A stretch of 64,000 bases of DNA from Bacteroidales bacterium (GCA_017477425.1 JAFUVT010000002.1:1-64000); one strand, 5' to 3'. Numbered from the stretch's first letter, positions 31,931-40,964 are shown. A program made the numbers and translations. Notes: a model not told the origin generated them from the sequence alone.

Positions 31931-34900
31931 TCAATTTCCATCAACAAGTTTTCTCAATCTCTCAATTGCAGAAGGAATAACAACTCCGTTTTCATCTATC
32001 AAACCTCCAATCTCTCTTATGTCATCCATCGCCGCCTTATCAATCTTCAGAATATTAACAGTTATCAACTCGCAGCCCAATCTTTTTCGCTTCATTTCCC
32101 TCTTCTTGGAAGTTGGCATATCCCTCTCCCTATCCGAATGATCAGCTTTAGGATTCATATTCTTTACATCAAAGGCGATTTTATAATTCCCATTTATATT
32201 GCAAACAACAAAATCTGCCAATTCATAGTCTTTGCCCTCCAAATGTCTTAGCGAAACTTCTGTACATTGGGTATAATGCAACAACAAAGCCTTGAAAGCC
32301 TCCTCTCCTATTTCACCTGCATAATCTGTAGCCAAAATGTTAGGGTGAAGTATCAAACCATTTTGTTTCCATTCTTTAGCAAACCCGTGTTTCTCAAAAT
32401 GTTTTCTAATAACATCATTTTTCATTAGGACATCAAGCCTTACCAAAGATGGCGAAATGGAACTCGGATACTGTTTACCTTTGCTTATAGGGCAAATCCT
32501 TTTGTTCTGGTCATACGCGCAAATAAACTCGCTTGATTCATTACGTTCCCATTCACCATAACATTTATGAATGAATGTCAAATACTTATCCTCATCTTCC
32601 AATTCATCCCAACTTGATATTACTGGTTTTTTGATGATTGTCTGTTTGTAACTCTGAATCATCCGTTGGCTTCTTTGAACATTGTATGGGATGTCTGTCA
32701 GGTCCTCTTCTTCATCATATTCATCGCCATCCCAACCATCGTGAGGTGTAAATCTAAGGGCTTGCCTGCGCACCATATCAAGCCTTCTTTGGGCTTCATT
32801 AGCATCATGGCATCTTCTGACTTCTGACGATGAACTATTACCATCTTTCTCAATATTTTTATTATGGATAATGTATTCCGCAAGAGACTTAAACTCCATC
32901 GTCATCGATTTATTCATTTTTGTTGCATCAAAATATGATTCCATCGACTCATCAAACAGAATATATGTTGTATTCGGCTTGTTCCTTGTACGACATAACC
33001 TTCCAACAGCTTGCTCAATAATGTTCCGAGCCCAGGCAGCCTTGTCATCAGCAATACCCAATTCGGTCTTTTCACTAAAATAAAACAAATTCGATAAGGC
33101 TTTATACAACCATTGTGCAACATCGAATTTTGATAAGCAGCCTCTTTCACACAACATCATTAAAACAAGCATGGCGTTGTAAATGCTTTTTTCATACGAA
33201 GTTTCCGTATCATCCTCATTCATCATAAGATACGCGGTAGGAGATTGCAAATAAACAGCGTCCCAATCCTTTTTCAACTTCAATCTGTTAGTTTCCCAAT
33301 TATCGCCAGAAACGAAGTCCAATCCTTCAGGTATGTTATATTGCATGTTTGTGCCTGCTTTAAAACTATTATAAGCAGAAACCAACATTATTTTAGCGTC
33401 TTTGTTGCCTCCAAGTTCCTTTAATATGTTGTTCTCAACCGTTTCCCATTCTTTTGTAATGCGAATATGAGTGTTATCCCAGTCATCCGGAATATCATCG
33501 CTCATTTTCGACGGCATAGAAACGTATGAACCATCAACAAGGCTACTCAAAACTTGGATTTGTTTTTTATCCTTGTCACCCGTTCTGTTTTGGAAGAAAA
33601 TCATGCTATGCACATCGTCATGATTGATAAACCAATGATAGGCTTCTATGAATTGAAAAAGACGATACAGTTGGTAACATACATCTTTCAAATTCTTGTC
33701 CGCTCGTTTTAACAATCTTAATGTGTTCCTAAACCAAAGTTCGTCCAAACCTTCTTGTCGAGCCTCCTTTGAAAACATTTCTCTGTATTTCAGAGGCAGT
33801 TCTAAATGGTTTTCTCTTTTTTCATCAAACTCAAAGTGTTTCAAAGGTATTATTTCAATCTGGTGTCGGGATGGATATGCTTTTTGGTTCAACTCATCAA
33901 ATCTTACCCTATCCTTTTCAGAAAGCGTGTGGAATTTTTCACCTAATATTTGTTGCAAATACTTGATGTCGAAATTGCTTACTACAGACAAACTTGATGC
34001 AGTAGCTGAGCAAAACACTACAGTTGAATTGTCAAAACGAGTAAGGTCGAGAATGATTTTTTCTGGAGTGATAGAAATCTCACGACAGGACAATCTTACT
34101 CTATGTTGGTTATCTTTTTCATCAATTTCTTCCTGAAACAGTTGAACACCTTGAGAATAAACTGAATAATCTGGCAATTTTAAAGGTTTTTCATCCTTGG
34201 TTTCAATCTGATTCTTTCGATTGGTCATGAATTCATACTGTTGTTGCTCAAATTGATATTCAGATGCTGTTTCAAACCGTGAGAAAAAAGTATGAATTTC
34301 CCTTTCCAAAGTAGGATAACCATAATAATTACCCTTTGAAGCCGTGTTGTTAGCAATACTCTTTATTTCAGCATTAAATCTTTCCCTGCTGTTTCCCAAT
34401 GCTTCACCAATTACTTTACTGAACTGTGATTTCAAAACCTTGATATTGCTTGAAATCAATGAAAGAAAATCATCCAAAGGGCATACGACATCATATCTTT
34501 CCTTCAACGACGACACCGCGTCCTTGCTGTGAACAAGCCTAAAATGCCTTTCTCCTTTTCTATGACAGACAAATGAATTGGTTTGATCATTACTTTTGGC
34601 AATATTCAGCCTAACCGCTGGACCTGAGAAGAACACACCTCTACGATATTCCTCAACATCTTCATTCCCATCAAGAAAAATGCTCTTGTATGGCTTTACA
34701 CCTTCAAAAGTCTTCTCCCAATTCTTCTCAATGAACGACCTTGACTTGCAAATGCAACTTTCCAGCGCATCACCATAGTATTCGTTGGAGATATGTTCCG
34801 GGCTTTCAAGAAGTGTTTTATACTGCAAATATCCATTATACCCATTCGCATATCTTTTTTGGCCGCCTCCATTGTCAATTGATTGGTCGATGATAGTATC

Positions 34901-35713
34901 TCTCATGGCGATTGCGGCTTGGTCGGATTCGTCAAAGAGTATCAATGTCCTTTTGTCTTTTTTTGGAAAATCCGACATTTTGATTTTATCCGACAAAATG
35001 GGATCTATTCCATACATGGCTTTATGTACCGTCATAAGGAGAACCTTTTTGTCATTAAATTCTACCTGCGGATAAACTTTAGCCAAAGAAGGAAACCGTT
35101 TTTTAAGGGAAGAAATCGAAATCTTTGTCCCTTGATTCATATGCTCATAGTGTTTCTTGAACAGTTCAAAAAAAGACCTTACCGCCTTACGCAGATTGGC
35201 TTCGCCTTCGTCAAGTTGCAGTTGAATATAGTCGTTTTGGTTGTTGTCGTTATATGTTTTGACCAAATCCACTATGCCATCTGAGACTTTCTTCACCCAA
35301 CTATAACTGTAACGCAAATCATTAATTCTGACATTTTTATTGGCTTTCTCTTGGTCGCAAATATCCCGCCACATCTCATCTAGCAAGTCGGACAAACTAC
35401 CTTTATCAATCGCTTCTAAAAGAACCTCCTTATTGTTTAATACCACCAATTTATCTTTAGGCTTGATTCGACTATATGGAGAAAAGACAAAACGGTCTAT
35501 TTCTCGATTCATACCTTCAACCAACTTGTTTTGAACACAAAGGATTATAATACGGTCATAAAAATCGGGATAGTATTCACATGTCAGTTTTCCTATGGTA
35601 TAAGATTTGCCACCGCCTGTGGCAATATCGCAAATATGTAATCCAGGCGAAACATGCTTCTTAAATATGCTTTCGACATGTTCACTAAGCTTCTCTTTGA
35701 TACTTTCTTCCAT
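31931..35713 (-). CDS. SF2 helicase with C-terminal PD-(D/E)XK nuclease, DdmD-like
   Basis: 1260 residues from the ATG at 35713. Helicase motifs run in order: Walker A TGGGKS at 32-37, DESD Walker B (LILFDESDQAA), VFCSATASS motif III and EQAVGRLCRTRN motif VI. The last 150 residues carry GEIGEEAFKALL, then ELADFVV and IAFDVKNMN, the E-D-(D)xK layout of a restriction-like nuclease. DdmD of Vibrio (about 1190 aa) has the same helicase plus C-terminal nuclease plan and is loaded by DdmE to unwind and cut plasmid DNA. It is followed by the Argonaute-like gene and preceded 24 bp upstream by the MTase-HIT gene. AT-rich, as are its neighbours, suggesting transfer. Confidence 0.7.
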   Translation of the reverse strand: MEESIKEKLSEHVESIFKKHVSPGLHICDIATGGGKSYTIGKLTCEYYPDFYDRIIILCVQNKLVEGMNREIDRFVFSPYSRIKPKDKLVVLNNKEVLLEAIDKGSLSDLLDEMWRDICDQEKANKNVRINDLRYSYSWVKKVSDGIVDLVKTYNDNNQNDYIQLQLDEGEANLRKAVRSFFELFKKHYEHMNQGTKISISSLKKRFPSLAKVYPQVEFNDKKVLLMTVHKAMYGIDPILSDKIKMSDFPKKDKRTLILFDESDQAAIAMRDTIIDQSIDNGGGQKRYANGYNGYLQYKTLLESPEHISNEYYGDALESCICKSRSFIEKNWEKTFEGVKPYKSIFLDGNEDVEEYRRGVFFSGPAVRLNIAKSNDQTNSFVCHRKGERHFRLVHSKDAVSSLKERYDVVCPLDDFLSLISSNIKVLKSQFSKVIGEALGNSRERFNAEIKSIANNTASKGNYYGYPTLEREIHTFFSRFETASEYQFEQQQYEFMTNRKNQIETKDEKPLKLPDYSVYSQGVQLFQEEIDEKDNQHRVRLSCREISITPEKIILDLTRFDNSTVVFCSATASSLSVVSNFDIKYLQQILGEKFHTLSEKDRVRFDELNQKAYPSRHQIEIIPLKHFEFDEKRENHLELPLKYREMFSKEARQEGLDELWFRNTLRLLKRADKNLKDVCYQLYRLFQFIEAYHWFINHDDVHSMIFFQNRTGDKDKKQIQVLSSLVDGSYVSMPSKMSDDIPDDWDNTHIRITKEWETVENNILKELGGNKDAKIMLVSAYNSFKAGTNMQYNIPEGLDFVSGDNWETNRLKLKKDWDAVYLQSPTAYLMMNEDDTETSYEKSIYNAMLVLMMLCERGCLSKFDVAQWLYKALSNLFYFSEKTELGIADDKAAWARNIIEQAVGRLCRTRNKPNTTYILFDESMESYFDATKMNKSMTMEFKSLAEYIIHNKNIEKDGNSSSSEVRRCHDANEAQRRLDMVRRQALRFTPHDGWDGDEYDEEEDLTDIPYNVQRSQRMIQSYKQTIIKKPVISSWDELEDEDKYLTFIHKCYGEWERNESSEFICAYDQNKRICPISKGKQYPSSISPSLVRLDVLMKNDVIRKHFEKHGFAKEWKQNGLILHPNILATDYAGEIGEEAFKALLLHYTQCTEVSLRHLEGKDYELADFVVCNINGNYKIAFDVKNMNPKADHSDRERDMPTSKKREMKRKRLGCELITVNILKIDKAAMDDIREIGGLIDENGVVIPSAIERLRKLVDGN

Positions 35714-35737
35714 ATAAAGCAATTTCTACTAATATTC

Positions 35738-36610
35738 TTAATAATGTTGTCTCATAGGTATTACTCCCCTAACTCCGCCCTTCGGATTCTCAACATCACC
35801 TTTATATCTCGGAATCAAGTGTATATGAACATGAAAAACGCTCTGCCCAGCGGCTTCGTTCACATTGATACCGACATTGAACCCGTCAGGGTGAAATCGT
35901 TTCTCCAAGATGGTTTTGCAATGGTTCACCATGTACCACAAATCCTGCTGCTCTTCATCTGTCAAATCAAAATAGTTGGCCACATGATGTTTTGGAATAA
36001 TCAGTGTATGCCCTTTGCTCACGGGGTAACCATCAAAAAACGCTACAGCTGTGGCAGTTTCACTAACCAATTCGACCTTGGAATTCAATTTGCAAAATGG
36101 ACAGCTTCCTGACAAATCGTATTCCTTTTTGAAATCGGTTCTATTAAAATGCCTGTATTCGTATATTTCGCAATTCTCGTTGAGAAACAGGCTCTTATAC
36201 GGCAAAACAACATTGCATTGGTATGTGGGTTGTTTGTGCACATAATGGATTCGAAAGCCTTCGTATTTCAAGTCTCGGCGAACCGTAAAATAGGCCGTTC
36301 CTGTTGGTTTGAGCAATTCCGAAACCGACATCAGCACTTCTGCTTGTTCTTTGGGTTCAAGCACGTTCAAGACATAATTGCAGATTATCGTGTCAAAACG
36401 CTTTGCAGGATATTCCGGACGGTAATAATTGTCATATCCAACGATATCGAAGCCTTCTTTCTGAAGCTCATCCGTGTCAAAGCCAAATCCACAACCGAAA
36501 TCCAAAATCTCGCCTTTCAGAAGGTTGTTCTGTTTGAGCCAACGAGTCGGGAACGAAATCGTTGTCCGTTCTTTGGCGGTCAAGTGTGGATTGTTTTTTG
36601 TCCTGTTCAT
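35738..36610 (-). CDS. SAM-dependent methyltransferase fused to a HIT-family hydrolase
   Basis: 290 residues from the ATG at 36610 (the upstream in-frame TTG is rejected). N-terminal half: class I methyltransferase with motif I ILDFGCGFGFDTDEL and FDTIICNYVLNVLEP. From about residue 165 a HIT domain begins with a CPFC knuckle, continues KGHTLIIPKHH and ends in the catalytic triad HVHIHLIP. HIT enzymes split nucleotide phosphoanhydrides or nucleotidylated products. The fusion suggests a tailored reaction such as modifying and then hydrolysing a nucleotide or capped end. The start overlaps the HNH gene stop (ATGA), and the helicase gene follows after 24 bp. Confidence 0.8.
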   Translation of the reverse strand: MNRTKNNPHLTAKERTTISFPTRWLKQNNLLKGEILDFGCGFGFDTDELQKEGFDIVGYDNYYRPEYPAKRFDTIICNYVLNVLEPKEQAEVLMSVSELLKPTGTAYFTVRRDLKYEGFRIHYVHKQPTYQCNVVLPYKSLFLNENCEIYEYRHFNRTDFKKEYDLSGSCPFCKLNSKVELVSETATAVAFFDGYPVSKGHTLIIPKHHVANYFDLTDEEQQDLWYMVNHCKTILEKRFHPDGFNVGINVNEAAGQSVFHVHIHLIPRYKGDVENPKGGVRGVIPMRQHY

Positions 36611-37665
36611 GGCTGCCAAATTTTAAACCCCATATTTTCCGCTATTTGCACCATTGGCGAGAATGTCCTCTGAAACACATTGCAGAAATCATTATCATTC
36701 AAGCGAATCAATTCGGGAACTGAATCATAGACCGTAAGATAATCTTCAAAAAGATTATTAGTAGGTTTCTTTGGATATAGTGTCTTCAATGCCTCGTGAT
36801 GTAAATTTGCGTATGGTTTCAAATAAACATCCAATGGCGGCAGGTTGTCGCTTTTCGATGAATTGATACTTGAATCGGCTGGCAACAGATTCCATAACAG
36901 ATTGTGCGACACGAAGCTCCAAGGAATAAAATGGTCTAAATCATACTTTTTAGCAACCAAAGGCTTGTTGGTATAAATACAGCGAATCGAGCCAACGGTT
37001 TCGATATATGAATCCCAAAACTTATGCTGACGAGTAAGGGAATCTCGTGTAATCGGCTTAATCAGTTTCGAGGGAACATCCGGAACATTTGGATTGCGTT
37101 TCTGTAGGAAAATGACCAGATTCCAAAATGTAAAGTCGCGCAAAATACCATAATGTTCCATCAAATAATCGCTCCAAATTGGATTCAGTTCAATCGTTTC
37201 GCCATTTAAAGCATACAAACAATTGTTTTCAAACCACTGTGAACGAGCTATTACATCGCTATCATTAGTATATTGTATCCAAGGCGACAAAAACCGATAT
37301 GGCACATTCAGCGTAAAAACTCGTAACAAGCTTTTTACCCGATTATTCCCAATGTTACCAAGCAAAGTCCGTTTGATTTTTTCCTTATCAGCGTCTATCG
37401 TGATGTTCAGTTCTTGCTGCAATGCCAACGATTGGTCGTAAAGTGAATCGGATTTTCCGAACGAAAGTTTGAAATAATGAATCGGATACCAAGATTCCGC
37501 CACCATTCCAGCAATGATTTCCCAAAATGACACTTTCGTCTTCCGCTCTTTCACCACAATATCAAGCAATGCTACAAACCAATAGAACTTGTATGTGGCG
37601 GTGGTGTTGCTGAAAATACCAGCCAAACGAGTTACAGGAAGTTTTATGTTTTCTGGTAATGTCAT
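36607..37665 (-). CDS. HNH endonuclease domain protein, first gene of the DdmDE-like operon
   Basis: 352 residues from the ATG at 37665; the longer ORF would begin upstream of its own promoter. The HNH core lies near residues 230-280: CIYTNKPL, YDLDHFIPWSF, then HNLLWNLLPADSSINSSKSD, that is D-H ... N ... H/N-type metal and catalytic residues. The first 200 residues are helical and not recognised, perhaps a DNA- or partner-binding part. It is transcribed from a TATATTTG promoter and is coupled to the MTase-HIT gene by ATGA. It probably supplies a second nuclease to the operon, but could also be an independent two-gene module. Confidence 0.75.
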   Translation of the reverse strand: MTLPENIKLPVTRLAGIFSNTTATYKFYWFVALLDIVVKERKTKVSFWEIIAGMVAESWYPIHYFKLSFGKSDSLYDQSLALQQELNITIDADKEKIKRTLLGNIGNNRVKSLLRVFTLNVPYRFLSPWIQYTNDSDVIARSQWFENNCLYALNGETIELNPIWSDYLMEHYGILRDFTFWNLVIFLQKRNPNVPDVPSKLIKPITRDSLTRQHKFWDSYIETVGSIRCIYTNKPLVAKKYDLDHFIPWSFVSHNLLWNLLPADSSINSSKSDNLPPLDVYLKPYANLHHEALKTLYPKKPTNNLFEDYLTVYDSVPELIRLNDNDFCNVFQRTFSPMVQIAENMGFKIWQP

Positions 37666-37697
37666 ATCGCTATCACAAGGAATCGTGTTCTCGTTTA

Positions 37698-37760
37698 GAA
37701 ATTGCAAATATAGTAACTTTATCCAAAATGTATGGAAAAAAATGCTTGAGGATTTATTGC
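37698..37760 (-). promoter_or_regulatory. Promoter of the HNH-led operon, duplicated at 38901-38965
   Basis: TATATTTG on the minus strand (37712-37705), about 40 bp before the ATG at 37665. Some 60 bp here (from TTTCTAAAC back to CTCAAGCAT on that strand) are nearly identical to the fic promoter region, so the two units share control or arose by duplication. Confidence 0.65.
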
Positions 37761-37800
37761 CTCTCCATCCCTTCAATCCACCAATAAACTTGTTTTGAAA

Positions 37801-38877
37801 TCACGGCCGCAGGTCCCCGCTTCTTTCTGCCCATAAAACAGACTTTTTATCTGGCAACACAAACCTCCAATGTCCCGTCTTGTTGCTGCCTATTCGGGCA
37901 ATGGTGCCTTCCTTTTTCAGTTCGTTGAGCCGGCGTTTGACAGTGGCTTCCGATACACCTAACAATGCTGCATATCCAGCATAATTCAATGAGCCATCTT
38001 GTAGGACAGCCTGATACAGCCGCTGTTTTATCGGGTCAGAAAAGGCATTTATCGGGTCAGAGGTGATGCTTATCGGGTCATTCTGCTGCGATTGCTTATA
38101 TTCCACAATCTCTTTGCCTAGGTTACGAATGTGCTCCTCCAACATAAATTCACGGAACGGTTCAAGCGATTCCTGCCTACGAGCTTCTATCAGTGCCTGA
38201 ATGTATTCCGCCTTGTCCTCCTTGACAATCTTCACCGGCACCAATCCGAACTCGTATTGCAGATGGTTCATCACCAAACGCGACATGCGTCCGTTGCCAT
38301 CTGCCCAAGGGTGGATGGTCACCAGCTGGCAATGGGCATCGAAACTCAACAGATACTTACCCATTATGTCATCAGTATCCATCAACTGATGACGACGCTC
38401 ATTCGTCAGTTGGCAGAACTCGGCCAACTTCGCCGGCACTTTCTGGAAGTTCATATACGACTGGCCCCCTGTTCCCGCCGTTACGCCTAACAAACGGAGG
38501 TCGCCTTTCGAAGCGTCAAACGAGCCTTGCGGCGTGTTGTATTGCGAGCCTGTATTCTTCATCACCAATGCCGACAGGGCTTTGAGCATATCTACCGAGA
38601 AGTCAGTGTGCTTGCGAGCCAACTGCATGGAGTGCTCGTATGCCGCTTTCAGGTCGAGGTTCATCATCTGCTCCTGAAGCGAACGACCTTTGGCCGTAAT
38701 GCCCTCGTCGAACAACAACTGGTTCTCAATCTCTGTCACCGTCGAGCCTTCGATGGCCGTGGAATGGGTAATGAGCGAGTAGAGATAGAACTTTGGGTAG
38801 TCTATCTGCTCCGCAATGCCCAACGAGTGGTATTCGTTGAGCACTTCAAGAAACCTATTTATTTGCTCTTGTTTCAT
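37801..38877 (-). CDS. Fic/DOC family AMP-transferase with C-terminal winged helix
   Basis: 358 residues from the ATG at 38877. The Fic core motif is IHPWADGNGRMSR (HPFxxGNGR with Trp for Phe), and an N-terminal inhibitory motif S39-T-A-I-E43-G matches (S/T)xxxE(G/N), so it is a self-inhibited class II Fic. The last 90 residues form a winged helix (YAGYAALLGVSEATVKRRLNELKKEG) that probably binds DNA for autoregulation. A short polar linker carries three DPI repeats (NDPISITSDPINAFSDPI). Fic enzymes AMPylate proteins; many act as toxins or regulators. A second, decayed fic copy lies directly upstream. Confidence 0.9.
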   Translation of the reverse strand: MKQEQINRFLEVLNEYHSLGIAEQIDYPKFYLYSLITHSTAIEGSTVTEIENQLLFDEGITAKGRSLQEQMMNLDLKAAYEHSMQLARKHTDFSVDMLKALSALVMKNTGSQYNTPQGSFDASKGDLRLLGVTAGTGGQSYMNFQKVPAKLAEFCQLTNERRHQLMDTDDIMGKYLLSFDAHCQLVTIHPWADGNGRMSRLVMNHLQYEFGLVPVKIVKEDKAEYIQALIEARRQESLEPFREFMLEEHIRNLGKEIVEYKQSQQNDPISITSDPINAFSDPIKQRLYQAVLQDGSLNYAGYAALLGVSEATVKRRLNELKKEGTIARIGSNKTGHWRFVLPDKKSVLWAERSGDLRP

Positions 38878-38900
38878 CACTCCACCAATAGTTTTGTTTA

Positions 38901-38965
38901 GAAACTGCAAATATAGTACTTTTATTCAAAATATATGGAAAATTGAAATGCTTGAGGGACAATGG
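38901..38965 (-). promoter_or_regulatory. fic promoter, paralogous to the HNH operon promoter
   Basis: TATATTTG on the minus strand (38915-38908) within sequence matching 37701-37760: CTCAAGCATTT, TTTTCCATA, ATTTTG, ATAAA, GTACTATATTTGCA. The duplicated stretch extends into the decayed fic fragment. Confidence 0.65.
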
Positions 38966-39066
38966 CGCCTTCCTTTTTCAATTCGTTGAGCCGGCGTTTG
39001 ATGGTGGCTTCCGATACCCCTATCAATGCGGCATATCCAGCGTAATTCAACGAGCCATCCTTGATT
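38943..39066 (-). pseudogene. Remnant of a second fic gene (winged-helix part)
   Basis: The minus strand encodes GSLNYAGYAALIGVSEATIKRRLNELKKEGAIVPQ in one frame, nearly the same as residues near 295-330 of the intact Fic protein, then runs into the fic promoter sequence. The Fic core and C-terminal end are missing. It starts 3 bp after the RloB-like stop, so an earlier fic gene once followed rloB and lost most of its length. Confidence 0.85.
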
Positions 39067-39069
39067 CCT

Positions 39070-39621
39070 TTATTTATTCAATAATTCAACCAGTTTGTAT
39101 ATCCCGGTTGAGGGATTCTTTAAATCTTCCAATCTCTTGGCTCTTCCAACGGCAATATCTGTGTTGCTTTTCAAAAAAGCTTGTTGAGTTTCTGAAAACG
39201 TTGATTTTTCATAATTTCTCCAGACAGAAGCACTTTTCTTTAGCTCTTTAATCAATGTATCTGTGTTAATTGCATTTTTTTGTTCTTTTATGTGAAGAAG
39301 TAACCATAGTTCAAAACAAGGATTACTCAGCAGCAAGTTGGCTTTGCAATTCAATAGCTTTTCATTGACAGCAGGCACATCCATGTCATACATAAGGAAA
39401 GACTGTACTTTATCCCATGGCGAGATTTTTAGTTCGCGAGTACGATTATCAATCAGAGATTGTGTTATCTTTGTGCCCTCAATGTGCGACACAATTCTTA
39501 TGGGCGATTTGTACCATTTCTTCAGAAGGTAGATATAGTTCTCCTCGGTCTCGCCTTCACAAATAACGAGCGCGATTCTTCGCATTCTTTTCGACGGAGC
39601 CTTTTCTCTTTTACTTGCCAT
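39070..39621 (-). CDS. rloB: RloB-like protein (AbiLii type)
   Basis: 183 residues. The family opening RRIALVICEGETEENYIYLLKKWY, a Toprim-like E-G-E-T-E block, is near residue 12, followed by FLMYDMDVP (Asp pair) and NPCFELWLLLH, the hallmark of RloB/AbiL. It partners with an ABC-type ATPase as a two-gene abortive-infection system; RloB is the presumed nuclease effector. Its gene begins 2 bp after the ATPase stop, so they form one operon. Confidence 0.88.
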   Translation of the reverse strand: MASKREKAPSKRMRRIALVICEGETEENYIYLLKKWYKSPIRIVSHIEGTKITQSLIDNRTRELKISPWDKVQSFLMYDMDVPAVNEKLLNCKANLLLSNPCFELWLLLHIKEQKNAINTDTLIKELKKSASVWRNYEKSTFSETQQAFLKSNTDIAVGRAKRLEDLKNPSTGIYKLVELLNK

Positions 39622-39623
39622 GA

Positions 39624-40853
39624 TTAGCCCTCCAGCAATTGTTGGACACTTTCAACAGATGAGTCAACGTAAGGTACGGCATCGAAACGGCCTTGTATAT
39701 AACCCTTCTCGGCATCCATATTTTCACGAAAATCCTTGAAGTCGTATAAAGAATAAACTTCGGTAACCCCATCTTCAGACTTGTTGACAAAAACAATTTG
39801 GTCACGTCTCAGTCTTTTTACATCAATGAGATTCGTGTTGTGTGAGGTAAACAACAACTGGCTGCTTTCTGAGGCATGAATCAAGTCGAGGATGAAATCC
39901 GCCAAACGTGTGTGTAGTCCCATGTCAAATTCATCCATCAGGATGCTTTTCTTGTTTCTGACCACATCAAGGAGACGAATAAGTATTTGGAATAGTTTCC
40001 GCGTGCCATTAGACTCCTCCATATCCATGTCAAACATCACCTCCTTCTGATTACGGTGAAATGTCTTAAAACGGAGAACGTCTATCAATCTATATGACAA
40101 ATCTTGTTGGCCAGGAACGACAACTGGAGCTGGAATTTGTTCTGTTCTTGCCTCAATGTCGGTAATATCCGTATCGCATATTTCAAGTGCTTTAAGAATT
40201 AGCGGTTTATAGCTGTTGAAATTATCCAATACCACCAAATCATTTACATTTACCAATCCAAGTAGGAACTGATTCATGAAATAGCGATAAAGCTTTTGGG
40301 CAAACTCGCGATTCATGGAACTGGCACGGCTAAGAAAGAGGTTTTTCTCACTAGTGTTAATTGCCACATCCGATGGCTTTGCCATAATGCCTGTGCCAAA
40401 ACTATACTTGTCGCCAGCCTTCCGTTCAAACATTTTTGCACGCCTGCCAAATGGATAATGATACAAACTCTCACTGATGATGCGCTCACGGGTAAGTTCA
40501 AAAGAATACTCATATTCAACATCCTCACAAACAAAATCAATGAGGAATCTACTTGGCTTTTCTTGCCAACCATCAAACTTAAATGGCTCAAAATCGAATA
40601 CCTTACCCTCATTATATTGATGGGAATCCAAAACCATTCTGCAACAAAAAACGATGGCTTTTAAAATATTTGACTTGCCCGAAGCATTGGGGCCAAATAA
40701 TCCTACAGTTTTGAGTATGGGCACGCCTTTCCACTCCATTACATTATGCTTAAGTTCACGTGCAAGTGCTGTATTGATGTTGGCTGCTCGAAAATCAATT
40801 CTTATTCGATCCTTTATTGAGAAGAAATTTTCAAATTCGATTTTTAGTATCAT
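39624..40853 (-). CDS. rloA: AAA/ABC-type ATPase, RloA/AbiLi-like
   Basis: 409 residues from the ATG at 40853 (an in-frame GTG sits two codons earlier). Walker A is GLFGPNASGKSNILKAI near residue 55; the signature and Walker B come late (KSILMDEFDMGLHTRLADFIL near 320), then the H-loop-like LFTSHNTNLID. This OLD/AAA15 layout, coupled to rloB, is that of AbiL and related anti-phage systems in which phage sensing by the ATPase releases a nuclease. A promoter with TATTTTTG lies about 30 bp upstream (near 40885). Confidence 0.88.
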   Translation of the reverse strand: MILKIEFENFFSIKDRIRIDFRAANINTALARELKHNVMEWKGVPILKTVGLFGPNASGKSNILKAIVFCCRMVLDSHQYNEGKVFDFEPFKFDGWQEKPSRFLIDFVCEDVEYEYSFELTRERIISESLYHYPFGRRAKMFERKAGDKYSFGTGIMAKPSDVAINTSEKNLFLSRASSMNREFAQKLYRYFMNQFLLGLVNVNDLVVLDNFNSYKPLILKALEICDTDITDIEARTEQIPAPVVVPGQQDLSYRLIDVLRFKTFHRNQKEVMFDMDMEESNGTRKLFQILIRLLDVVRNKKSILMDEFDMGLHTRLADFILDLIHASESSQLLFTSHNTNLIDVKRLRRDQIVFVNKSEDGVTEVYSLYDFKDFRENMDAEKGYIQGRFDAVPYVDSSVESVQQLLEG

Positions 40854-40964
40854 TTTCACCCTTGATTTTGCAATTTTTCTGCAAAAATAGACAATAAATT
40901 TGAATTATCCTCATTTTACTGCCATTTTTTATAAAAAACAACCAACGTAGCACTCCAAGGCTAT

